Origin: Muricea muricata
Taxonomy: Eukaryota > Cnidaria > Anthozoa > Malacalcyonacea > Plexauridae
Length of the DNA stretch: 64,000 nucleotides
Direction of reading: 5' to 3'
Assembly (NCBI GenBank): GCA_963855995.1
Contig: OY979716.1
Span: 55,291,725 to 55,355,724, forward strand
The stretch's first letter is position 1, and every line of letters starts with the position of its first letter. Shown here in pieces: positions 20,313 through 32,500 of the stretch. Both the position numbers and the translations under genes were made by a program. The notes under the pieces are model-generated. The model was not told the DNA's origin, did no database searches, and saw nothing but the letters and a program-made list of their open reading frames with translations.

Positions 20313-22924
20313 CATTCTCATCTGACATGTTAAGCGTATGTCAGGGAAGACGTACCCTTTCAATCTTTCCTCGAGATATTAACGATTATTATTTCAAGCC
20401 AGACTTCTAATCGAAAACGTACTCATAACGTAATTGTCGAAAGGGTGATCAAAAGGGGTAAAAATTAAACTTATATCGCAAATTGAAAAAAGGTAACTTT
20501 TTTGTCCAGCAGATAGATTAACATGCGCCTAGAAAGTCCTTCCTAACTTCAATGTTCTGTCATGATTTTTTAGAAGCTCAAAATGTCGAAACAAATACAA
20601 TCTTAACATCGACCAGCAGCATGGCATCGACAAGCAGCCAGACAACCGACGAAATTTCGAGCAACACCCCAAGAAAAATGAAGCAAAAAAGGGTTATAAA
20701 GGCTCAAAAACAAAAGATAAAGAGACTAAAAGCAGCCATGGGCAAGGCACCGAAAGGAAAGGAAGCTCGGAAAGAAAAAGCCTTGGAGGAAGCCTTACAA
20801 AAGCTACCAGCAAACCTAGCAAATTTTGTGAGGATGCAAATAAAATTGCACGGGAAAAAGAAACAAGGTAGAAGGTACTCACCCGAGTTGAAGTCGTTGG
20901 CCATATCAATATTCCATACCAGTGGGAAGGCTTATCGTCTACTTTCAAAGCTATTCATATTACCATCGAAGTCATCTCTTCATTGATACATTTCAAGAAT
21001 GCCCGATAAAACCGGTATTTCCCAAGGGTCCTTAAAAATAATAGAGAAGAAAGTTATGCAAATGAATCCTCGAGAAAAGGAATGCACTTTGTGTATGGAT
21101 GAGATATCGCTGAAAACAAACTTGTTTTACAGTGTACCTTCCGACAAGATCATCGGTCTGGAAGACTTTGGAAGTTATCGAACCAACAAAGTGGCGACGT
21201 CAGCATTCGTTCTTCTCATCCGCAGCATTTCTGGAAATTGGAAGCAACCACTTGTGTATTATTTGGTAAACGGAGGATGTCCGCGTGATGCCATGGAGGA
21301 CATTGTCAAGGAGGCCATTGACAAGCTTGAATGTATTGGCTTGAACGTGGTAGTGGTAATGTCTGACCAGGGATCCAATTTCTATAGCCTTGCCAATCAC
21401 TTGGAAGTCACTCCTGAGGAACCTTGGTTTATCCACAATGGAAGGAAGATCTTTTTGATGTTTGATCCACCTCATCTTATAAAAAGCGTAAGAAACAACT
21501 TGATGAAGTATACTTTCAGGTTTGGAGAAGATCATGTCGCGTCATGGAAAGATGTTGAAGCAGTATATGCTAGAGATTCAGCACTGCCTATACAATCGAC
21601 TCCAAAATTGACCGAAAAACATATAAGACCAAATAATTTTAACAAAATGAAAGTGAAATTGGCGACGCAAGTCCTCAGTCACACGGTTGCAGCTGCAATT
21701 TGCACGTATGTCAGCGTCGGAGCACTTCCATCATGTGCCATGGGTACAGCTGAGTTCATTGAAAAGTTTGATTCGATTTTTGATTGTGTTAATAGTTCCA
21801 CACTTCACTCGACTAAAGTTCTGAAATGTGCCCTTAGCGACCAAACAAAGCATCAAGATTTCATGAAAGAAGCAATTGATTTCATCAAAGAACTGAAAGT
21901 CTTTAATGGAAACGAAGAAGTTACAGGTCGTATCAAGTGCCTCAAAGGATGGGTAATGACACTGAATGCAATACTTCTGATATGGGAACACCTCAGAACA
22001 ACAAAGGATTTCAAGTTTCTTTTCACAAGACGGCTCAACACTGACCCAATTGAGAACTTCTTTGGCACTATAAGACAGCAAGGAGGGAACAGTGACAATC
22101 CAACGCCATCACAATTCTCCAGTGCCTTCAGGAAACTTTTTTTAGCTCCTTCCTTACATCATCAGAAGGAAATTGTGCTGCTGATTTTGACAAGCTCATT
22201 GCAAATTTCGAAACGAAGCCAAAAGCAAAGCCGCTTATTGCCAAGACCAACATGCCTTGCACACTATACATTGGACCAACTGACTATAGAGATCAATGCA
22301 ATGTTAACTCTGACATTGTTAAGGACAATGCCACTGCATATGTTGCTGGTTACCTCATCCACAAATCTATGAAAATCCACAACTGCTCCACATGTACCAA
22401 TGCCATCCAATGCAATGACCTGGATGATAACAGGAAGCTGTTTTGTTTCTTCAAGGCTTTTGATCAAACAGAAAACGCATTTGGGGGTTTTCACGGTCCA
22501 ACAAGTTCCTTTTTGGACTACATCATGAAGTTGGAAGACGTATTTTACAAAAACTTTTCGATTTACACAAAGAGTTTGTCTGTTGGTAAAGATATTCTCC
22601 TCCTGCTCAACAAAGTACCTGTACCATTTAAATGCTGTGATGAATTTCCACTAGAATTTATAAGAAAACTGTTTACAAGATTGCGGATTTATTACTGCTT
22701 GAAATTTGCCAATAGAGAGCTTTCTAGAACAAAAAGGAAGAACAGAAAATACTTGAAGGTAGCACATCTGTAACAATATACACTGGACAATATGCTGTGC
22801 TGGTGATCACATGCATATGAAATTATGATGATGTTGTTTGCTATTAAATAAATCTATGCCAGGCAAGCTCAAAAACACCCAACAGGCTGTATATGGATTG
22901 CTGATAAGTAATAATGTCCTATAA

Positions 22925-23800
22925 AGGTTGAATCTGATCCTTGGGCCTATCTTGTTTAGCTTATATATGATTTGCCTACTGTTTTGCTCAAAAATTAACC
23001 AAGGTCAAAATATGACATTTGAATGGTGTTTTATCAACTACATGCTCATCAACCTTACTACGACAAAGTTAATCATGGTACCTCAACATGTTTGAAAGTT
23101 ACCCCAAAAGACACTCATTTACTTCAATACCATACAATTTACACCTCATCAAATGCAAAAGACCTTGGTTGCTTGGTAGGAACAATAGACACAAATCTGA
23201 ACAACATATATCAATCATGATGGAGCATACTGTCATTTTATCAATAATCGAAATCCTAAATTGCTTGGTGTTCAGTGAACTACATTCATTTACTATTCTT
23301 CTGTTTGGGTGACAACATCAAGAACAATTGTTGGAAGCTCCAGTGTGTTAAAAATGTTCCTGCTAGGACAGTGACAGGAACAAAAAAGTTTGAGCATGTT
23401 ACTCCCATTTTATAAGACCTAAAATATGAATCTAGGTTTTCATATCTCTGAGGATGGTTCTGAAATTACAATGCTTTATGACATTTAAATGTGTAAACAA
23501 ATTACTGGTCATACTGAAATAGCTCCCAGTTACAGTGGAACTCTGTATTAGGGATGCTATTATGTAAATTAAATAAGTTTGTGTAAAAAAATTACTGGTC
23601 ATATAACCAGACAATCAAATATGACTTTCAGACACCTAACTGTAAAATTACAGCTGGGAAGAAGTTCTTTAACTATTGCCCTGTATCAATTTGGAATGCA
23701 CTCTGTGTTTCTGTCCAACAAACAAACAATTATCATCCATTAAACATTATCTGAAGAAACAATTTTTTGTATGTTAATAAATATGTATATAGTACCTAGA
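22925..23800 (+). pseudogene. LINE (CR1/L2-type) reverse transcriptase 3' remnant
   Basis: Only fragments in shifting frames remain. LGPILFSLYM near 22945 matches the conserved RT motif before the catalytic YADD block (not preserved). ARTVTGTKKFEHVTPIL-like coding near 23360-23410 matches the post-RT 'VTGT+KF-HVTP' segment common in CR1-like LINEs. Coding near 23640-23700 resembles the terminal domain. Heavily mutated; the assignment rests on these short matches. Confidence 0.5.
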
Positions 23801-24476
23801 TTGCATTGTAATATATTTCTTTTGAACATTGAGCATTGCATGTATAGCATAACAATATAATCCTTGTATAGAAATCATTTGTAAATGCGTTATGAAAAGC
23901 TGATGTTGATACCACAAAAATGTTTGTAGATATTGCAGACTGCCTAGTATACATGCAGCCGAGTGCACAAGTCAATAATTATATAAATTCAAGCTGAGTT
24001 TTAGTTACCAATTATATAAAGTTTAGTAAACAAATTTCCGCCTGAATTTTTTCAAAACAAGAATTGACCAACTTTTGTTCAAGCTCATTCGTATCACACT
24101 TACAATTCAAAGTACATTTAGCAAATGACATATTATATCTATCGAGTATTAAACCTACGGATTTTGCGAGTCTCAAAACAGCAAATAGACAATGCGTTTA
24201 AATAAAATTTTAGCGTCATTAACAACGCTTGTATTGTAATAAAATGAATAATCTACCTCTCTTTAGCACGTCCTGAAAATTTCAATGGCATGCAATGTAA
24301 AATAACGACGATATACTCATTTAAAGTCATGAGATATAAGTTCAGCCATATTAGTTTCTGGTGTTTTGGTTGCTTTCAACATGGCGGCCAAGATACCGGA
24401 AGTTAAATGCGCGCCACAAAAACTTCAAAGGTTCCGACGTAAGTGAACTCTCTGTATATATCTCCTTTGTGCTCCA
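23801..24476. other. No gene seen
   Basis: AT-rich intergenic DNA without long open frames. The first partial satellite unit begins near its right end. Confidence 0.5.
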
Positions 24477-25335
24477 GATGAAATTTGAAACCAGCTTTGT
24501 TTATTCCAAGTATCTAAGTCGGGGTAACATTTGAGCATATCACAGAAGTACATTTGAACTAGACAACGTTTTGCCAAATATCACCCTCCAGATGAAATTT
24601 GAAACCAGTTTTAGTTTATTCCAAATATTTAAGTAGGGGTAACATTTGAGCATATCACAGAAGTACATTTGAATTAGACAACGTTTTGCCAAATATCACC
24701 CTCAAGATGAAATTTGAAACCAGTTTTAGTTTATTTCAAATATCTAAGTTGGGGTAACATTTGAGCATATCACAGAAATACATTTGAACTAGACAACGTT
24801 TTGCCAAATATCACCCTCCAGATGAAATTTGAAACCAGTTTTAGTTTATTCCAAATATCTAAGTCGGGGTAACATTTGAGCATATCACAGAAGTACATTT
24901 GAACTAGACAACGTTTTGCCAAATATCACCCTCAAGATGAAATTTGAAACCAGTTTTAGTTTATTCCAAATATCTAAGTTGGGGTAACATTTGAGCATAT
25001 CACAGAAGTACATTTGAACTAGACAACGTTTTGCCAAATATCACCCTCTAGATGAAATTTGAAACCAGTTTTGGTTTATTCTGAATATCTAAGTAGGGTA
25101 ACATTTGAGCATATCACAGAAGTACATTTGAATTAGACAACGTTTTACCAAATATCACCCTCCAGATGAAATTTGAAGCCAGTTTTAGTTTATTCCAAAT
25201 ATCTAAGTTGGGGTAACATTTGAGCATATCACAGAAGTACATTTGAACTAGACAACGTTTTGCCAAATATCACCCTCCAGATGAAATTTGAAACCAGTTT
25301 TAGTTTATTCCGAACATTTAAGTCTGGGTAATAAA
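24477..25335. repeat. 115-bp tandem satellite, about 7.5 units
   Basis: GATGAAATTTGAA recurs at 24477, 24591, 24706, 24821, 24936, 25051, 25165 and 25280, a period of 114-115. Units differ by a few bases (CTCCAGATG versus CTCAAGATG roughly alternate), which suggests a higher-order dimer. Confidence 0.95.
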
Positions 25336-26091
25336 AAAATAAAAAATAAAAAAAATAAATGGAAAGATATATGTGGTACACCATTTTAAAGGAGAATTAA
25401 AAAAGGACATATGTGTGTGTGTGAAAAAATCTTGCAATGGAATGTGATAGAAAATAGAAATCCAACGTGTTTAACTGGCACGAAAAAAAAACATGCACAA
25501 AAAAAGATAGCCCAACCCTCCTTTCAAAAATTTAATGGTCCATCCCTTAAGAAATGGATCGCTAAATGTGGATCGCGCTACATTTTGCACTGAATGAAAA
25601 TCCACCTTAATTTACGAGGCGACAAATATCTACAAATATTGTAAATAACTGCACCCCCCTTATTACAGTGTAAAATTTGAAGGGTTGTAATATTTAAGCA
25701 TATGCTACCAGCTCGAGAATCAGTTTGATTTGAAAATTTCGTGAAAATCAAATCGAGAATAAGGTATGATGTATAATATAGCATCGATATCGATAATTTA
25801 TAAATCGATTAAATTATATTATTATCCATGATATGAGTGAGAAATCTAATAAACTAAAGTGATGTATTTTGGTCATTTATGATCAAGCATTAGCATATGT
25901 TTACCTCTCATGTTAACCTCTATCACATGAACAAGTTCTATGTAATGACCATGTATATGTCAAGCCTATGTCGTAACAGGAGATTAGTAAAAATCAAGTA
26001 TACAATAAGAAAATAGAAATATTAAATTAGATCTGTCATATCTATTGTTTCATCTAACAGCTCATCCTGTGGAGTTTCAGATGAGATAGAT
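25336..26091. other. No gene seen
   Basis: Starts with an A-rich tract (25330-25360); the rest is AT-rich DNA without a supportable gene. It may include the 3' flank of the KDZ gene. Confidence 0.5.
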
Positions 26092-26582
26092 TCACATTTT
26101 TCCACTTGGAAAAATGTTTCGATATTGTAGCTTGCAACAGATTTTCAGAATACCCGACCACATCTTCTTCAACATCTGTAACTCGTTATGGTGGTGAATT
26201 TGCTTTGTTAGTGCCATAGACCGGAATCCTTTTTGTTCTTCACTGCATGCTTCTTTATGGACAAATGATTCTATTACTTGAATTTGGTTAAGAAAAAATG
26301 ATGACAGTGCTGACATCTTGTCTTTTAGTAAAATAAGTTCTTCCTTGCACCTGTCCTTAAAACTCAAAAGATTTATAGCTTTCTTCATTATGCAGGTTGG
26401 CGTGCCTTTCTCATTCCCAGAGGTTTTCACACTGTTATAAATCTCACCAAGGGGATTCTTCACGTCGTCAAACGATGTACTTGTTTCCGCCAATCCATTT
26501 AGAATAGCAAGATGTCGATTAATGCTTGCAACTACACGATCCACTTGATTCCCACGTTTAATTGCAATTGCCTGACCATCTA
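26092..26582 (-). CDS. Probable last exon of KDZ gene
   Basis: Follows a TTTTTGTACTAG acceptor. It encodes a helical region beginning GQAIAIKRGNQVDRVVASIN, with LLSFKDRCKEELILLKDKM further on, resembling the C-terminal helical part of KDZ transposases. The frame closes at 26092; another frame there stays open to an acidic end near 26040, so a small indel is possible. The frame upstream of 26582 is only a (CAA)n microsatellite read as poly-Val. The link to exons 3.5 kb away, across the hAT insertion, is inferred. Confidence 0.55.
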
Positions 26583-29500
26583 GTACAAAAATGTTATTGA
26601 TTACACTAAATAAATATTGAGGTTTAACAACAATAACAACAACAACAACAACAACAACCAGCAGCAGCTGCAACAAACACCATCATCGTATATCTTGACA
26701 TACAGTACCTGCGTACTTGGCATTCAGTTCCAAGAGGAATATTCTTTCCGAAGCCATACGATGGAGTGTCAGAAGACAGGCATGTTGTTTCTTTGTTTTT
26801 AACCTATTCATCGAACTTTCAAAAGCCTACTCTCCTATTTGCCACCTTCTCCCTACCCAGTGCCTTTTCTCCACACCAGGTAAGGTTTTCTCATTCCTTT
26901 ATAATGAATAACGTCGAAAAATAGTTATACCTTGCATGCTAAATGCATCCAGCCGTAAATTACCAATACCTTGTTATTTTGTTTTGAATGGTAGCCGCTT
27001 TCTTCGGCTCTTCTTCTTCGGCGACTTTCAATTCATTTCTGTACAACCAGAAATAATAGACGCATTAAATATGCACTGCAAAATTTTAAAATTAAGTCGT
27101 AAAACAAGAAAACAGAACAATTATTACAAACAACTTTTATTGACAGTGACGTAGCCACCAGCTTGACCATTGGGGGGGGTATTCGCCTTCTGCATTATTA
27201 ATTTACTGTATCTTACTGGTAAACAAAAATATTTGAATAAACCCTCGCTATTTGACCTGCAGATGTTGCATTGAGTCCAAGGGCTTAGCCAGAGGCCCGT
27301 CCACCCGTCTTTTGGATGGGCACTTTTGAAAGTAAACTGAAATTGGACGGGCAAATATATTTTTGAAAAATCAACAAAACTTCAGTATTTTGTGGTTACT
27401 TCATTGTTGACACTGTAGAGACTATAAATATGCCAAGATATTTTGAAAATAAAGGCATACACCTTGACTCCAAGACCAAAAAAGTGTGTCCTTACGATTT
27501 TTCGAAACATTCCGTACTATAGACATAAAGTTTAATGGCAACTGACATGTCAGTAAAAAGAACATCTCGTATTTCCCATGCCGTATTTCGCAGCCGCTGA
27601 CAAAATGCATATGCTCGAAATAGCATTAGCATTGAGCGCGAAGCTCAACTTCAGCGAAGCAAGAAGATTATTTTAAAATGAATAAATGACAAGTCAGTAT
27701 AGAGCCACATAATGCTACACACGCGATCGGATAACGTTCAAAAATAGACAGAACTTTGAAGCGTTACTAAATCCTAAATTCCTAATCCAGGAACACTTAA
27801 ATAGATTATCTTAAACCTTTTAGGAAGTAGACCCGCCTAGACCAATAACCTTTAGGCCACAGAAAAACTTGTTACATACTTACATACTGTTATCACTACT
27901 AATTTACTGATAGCCGTGCCCTAATACTCCATAATTATCCTGACACTAATCTTAATTGCCTTTCCGCCTCGCCTTTATTACCTGCGGTACAAAAGGACTG
28001 GCAAATATGCTTGGAAACATATAGCATTCTCTATACTCTTCAGAGTAAGATTAAAATTACGTCTTAGTGTCCGAGTATTTTGACTAAATTGGAGATCATC
28101 TCTACTTCAAGACCTATCAATAATCGTAGTAAAGGACTTTTTTGATAATGCCACCGAAACAGCGCTTAAAGAACCAGCGGGCTATAGATTCCTTATTCAA
28201 AAGAGTGAACAGTGATAGCAAATCAATGTCAACTGTGACCTCTGGACAACTTACGGAAGAAACAAGGCCGAGTGTCAATAATGAAAGTGAGCCAGAGGAA
28301 CTCACAGAGGGAGAGGGGTTAGAAAGGTAAGTATTGTTACTTTTCTTGCTAAAGAAAAAAGAAAACATGTATTGTATTACAGTCATTTATTAACATTTCA
28401 GGCATGATTCAACCACAACCACTTCAACAGCTTCAGTTCCTTCAAGGGAAAGCGAGGGGCCAGTCAGAGTTAGGTCACGAAAATTTCCTGTTTCTTGGTT
28501 AGATCAGTATATGTGGATGCATTATGACAAAGGCAGAGACGTTATGCTTTGCAAAATCTGCAAAGACCATGGATTAACAGGGCAATGGAGTACGGGAACC
28601 AGCAATTTTAGAAAGAAAACTGTTTACGATCACCTAGCCTCAAAAGAACATGCTCTGTCAACAGCTGCCAAGGATCCTGCTCAACCCACTATATCCAAAG
28701 AGGTCAAGAGAGCAGAAGAAAGGAGATTGAAGGCTGTGCAACTTGGAATGAAGGCTTGTTTTTGGGTTGCAAACGAAGAGTTGCCAAATTCTAAGTTTAA
28801 AGCTCTTCTTGAGTTTTTAAGGCATTTAGAAATTCCTGAAGCATTCAATTTGTTCAAGTCGGGCAATGTTAAATATGACAGTCCAGCAACTTTCAACCAA
28901 ATGCGAAAGGAGCTTAGCAACACCATTGAGGCAGACCTTACCGCTCAGCTGAAAAGCAGTCCCTGTGTAGGAGTAGGCATTGACGAATCAACTGATCAAA
29001 GTTTGGAAAAGCATCTCATGGCTGTTATTTGCTATATAACACCTAGTTCCGAGGTTAAAACAACATTCCTAAAGTGTGTAAAGGTACCTGACTGCAAAGC
29101 TATTGCTCTTCACAAAGCCACCAAAGATATCATGGAACAATACAATATCGTTGACCAGAAAATTGTTGGTTTCGATTCAGACGGCACATCCGTGATGGCT
29201 GGAGAAATGGGGGGAGTTGGTGCTCTTCTAAAGAAGGACAATCCCTTTTGCATCTTTGTCCACTGTGTTTGCCACCGATTAAATCTAGCTGTGTTGCAGG
29301 CATGCAAGAATAACCAGCATATGGCAACGCTACAAGAAATCCTTAGTGGAATATACAACTATGTCCACGGTTCTGCAAATCGTCTTCAGCAATTCGAAGA
29401 CATTGCCTAAACAGTCTAAAGTTCAGAAAGATCTTTGATATTCGCTGGCTGTCGATGGGAGAATGTGTTTTAGCTGTAGTGCGTAACTACAAAGCATTAT

Positions 29501-32500
29501 TAGTTCATTTGAGTCAAGATGCAGCATTAGGTAATCCTGTCGCCATTGGATTATATCAGCAGATGCGGAAGTATAAGTTTGTTGCACTTATGTATCTCTC
29601 AGCCGACATTCTCGCTGCTACCAACCATCTCAGTAAGTTTTTCCAGCATCGGGACATAACATTTTCTGCTGTGCGATCTTCAGTGGAAGACTGCATGAGT
29701 ATTCTTCAAGGCTTTTTGACAACTGACGGTACCTTTCATGGGAAATTTCACAAAGAGCTCAGTGAAGATCCAATTGGCACATTTCAAGGCGTAGAAATAG
29801 ACGAGCGTGCAGAGCGAGGACGTCAAGCTCGAGGAGAAGAAATTGGCCAATGAGCTTCTTTCCACCAGACCAAGACTGACCTCATCAACAATCTGCTGGA
29901 AAATTTGAAACAACGCTTTCCACAGGTTCTGCTTTTAGATGCTATGAAGTGTTTGATCCCAAAGCCTATCCTGCAGATATAGCGGATGTAGACAGCTGGG
30001 GCTGCAATCATCTGGATACCCTGCTTAAGCATTTTGGCGAGGAAAAAACCAATGTTGATGGAATTCAATTTGTGCGAATGATTGATCCTGTTCATTGCCG
30101 TGGTGAGTTTCTCACTTTCAAACAAACATTGCACAGAAATAGAGGGGTTAACAAAGTGGATGAAGATGGTAATCAACGCTTTCATTTCTACAGACCAACA
30201 GAGCTTTTCAAAATTATGTTTGGAGGACCCCACGAAGAAGATAACAAAGTCCTGTTTGTGTCCATGTACAATCTCATGGCATTTCGTATTTGCGTTATGG
30301 TTGGCAATGCAGAAGCTGAGCGAATCTTTTCTATCCAGAACCGAATCAAAACTCGTCTGAGGATGAATCTTACGATCGAGCGTTTGGATCAACTCATCCG
30401 ACTTAAGCAACACTGAAGGGACAATCGAAAGCTTTGACTTTGATACTGCTTTGCATAGTTTTATGTCATCGGCTAAAAGACGGATATAACTAATGACAAA
30501 TTGCAGTATTACTGCTTTGCAACTTGGCAGACTGCCGGTTGCACTTTCTTTCCAAAAATGTAAATGATTTGTACATATGTTGTGGTTTGAAATTGGAAAT
30601 TCCCGTTTTTGTAATTTTTTCGTTGTTGACTTATCTTGACGTAACTTATCTTTGTAAAATATATCGCCTTAAAAATTACAATATATTCTTCTTTCATTTT
30701 TGCATTCGTTTTACTGAAAACTTTGCCAAGCTTGCTTCACCGCACCTAACAATGGCTAACATTGGCTACCAAAATCGAGTGCATTTTTGAGCATTTAGGG
30801 GATCAGATTAAAAAATTTCACCACCCCCCCCCCGAAGGCTCATGCTTTTAGCACAGCTGTCTGGACGGGCAGATTTCGAATCCTGGCTAAGTCCCTGATT
30901 GAGTCTGAACAGGTTCCAACAAGTACTCACAACTCGGAAAACATTTACTAATTATTTTGTTTAAATTTTGTCAACGACGGAACTGGGAAAAGATAGCTTA
31001 CCTTAATTTTTTCACGGTCAACAGCAAATCTACATATGACTCGTCCCATTCATACTCAAGGTCTATAGGAAAACAAGTAAATGATTTTATACTATACAGT
31101 AAGTATTGACAGGTTAACGATTTTGATTTGACAGTCAATATGCTCCAAAAAGAGTTAAACAAGAAATTTATTTTTTATCTTGTATTCTACCTTTTGACAC
31201 TGGCATAATTTCCTCATCTTCTTTTTCCATCCATGTTCTAATAGTTGCCTTGTTGCAATTATCTATTAAATCATGATCACTGTTTATAAAGCATAAAAGA
31301 CCTGGAATGGTTTTACATAATTTACATTGAATCTTTCCTTGAACTTACTCGATAAATTTGTCGAAACAGTGGGTATTACGCAGCTCTTTGATATTTTCCC
31401 TTTAATAACACGCCTAAATTGTAGAATAAGCACCTCAAAGTCAATGATAATGCTACATATACTGTATTCAACATAACCATGCAGAAGACTTCCTGTAAAT
31501 TATTCGCAATTGCATATTATTGTTGTAAAATACCGTATTTCGCGGCAAGATTTTCACCATAATAAATGGCAGCATCTGTCAGTACACCAACCCGCCGGTC
31601 AACAGACATTTCCTTTGTGACGGTAGAAAAATGTCTCATGTATGACCACAATCTTTCTACACCTTCCCCATCTGTTAAACCTACACCCTCTGTTCTTCTG
31701 GGACTGTAATCTAAATTTCAACAAAATCATTTTAACGACAGCACACTTGCTCCTGTGCTAACCCTAGTTTGTTTTACAGAATTTACAGCGTAGTGGGGTA
31801 AACTGTACCTGACAAGAGGCTTTATGCCCATAACAGTGAAAAATCCGTATAGCAAGACTTGTATCAGACAATAAATCTTTCTGGCCTGACCCCTGTAATA
31901 TAAAAAATATTGATTAAAAATCTTTAACTCTGAGCTAATAAATGATAAGGGGTGATTGCTTTAACATCTAACCTATATAATATAACAGTTTGAAAACCTA
32001 CATAAGCAATAACGTTAACGTATCTCCTTTTCTCCTTGCATGCATGTAGGGTTCAAGGATTTAAATTTTGGAAGGGCAACCTTACATGAACTAGTTGTAT
32101 ACATGATTGTACATTGTATGACAATGTAGTGTAAAATATATGGTACATGTGTAGTACACACACTCCTTGGAAAAACCTCTGCACAAGAATGGTAAGTTTT
32201 AATTTACATGTATTTCAAACTGCCAGTTACAGAGGAGATGCTGCATGTACCTATGATCTCGCTTCATAATAGTTTTAGTATTTAAATTGGCTGAGCGTTC
32301 ATACAGTACCTGCCTCGCCCCCAGGCGCCGTTTGCTAATCATTTTGCAAAGTCGCTGTATAAAGAGTTTACATAAAGTACTATTTTGTGATGCTGTGAGC
32401 GCTCCTTGCTGCGCACCCATCCCATTTCCCTTTGCGCGCTCACAACATCGCAAAGGGGTACTTCATGCAAACTCTTTATATAGCGACTTTGCAAAATGTT

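Larger units (their letters stand above)
18828..22773 (+). pseudogene. P-element/THAP9-like transposase, multi-exon, inactivated
   Basis: Cut-and-paste transposase of the P superfamily. Exon 1 (18828-18970) encodes the first half of a THAP zinc finger (CSAVNCSRNK, FFRFPSDP) and ends in a GTACTG donor. Exon 2 (about 19432-19620) supplies the rest (EWVNLCRRADL, CKLCSKHFED). A small exon lies near 19799-19858. The main exon (about 20572-22773) contains a coiled region, then the RNase H-like core: LCMDEISLK, VVMSDQGSNFYSLA, FDPPHLIKSVRN and, near the end, DPIENFFGTIRQQGGNSDN. A TGA at 20984-20986 and a one-base shift in the T-run near 22138-22144 break it; the C-terminal part continues in another frame to 22773. 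Confidence 0.85.

Noticed and set aside
24477..25335. Possible CRISPR array
   Set aside because: Units are contiguous 115-bp repeats without unique spacers, in eukaryotic DNA.
26585..26676. Signal-peptide-like LLLVVVVVVVV start of the minus frame at 26676
   Set aside because: It is a translated (CAA)n microsatellite; the exon begins after the acceptor at 26582.
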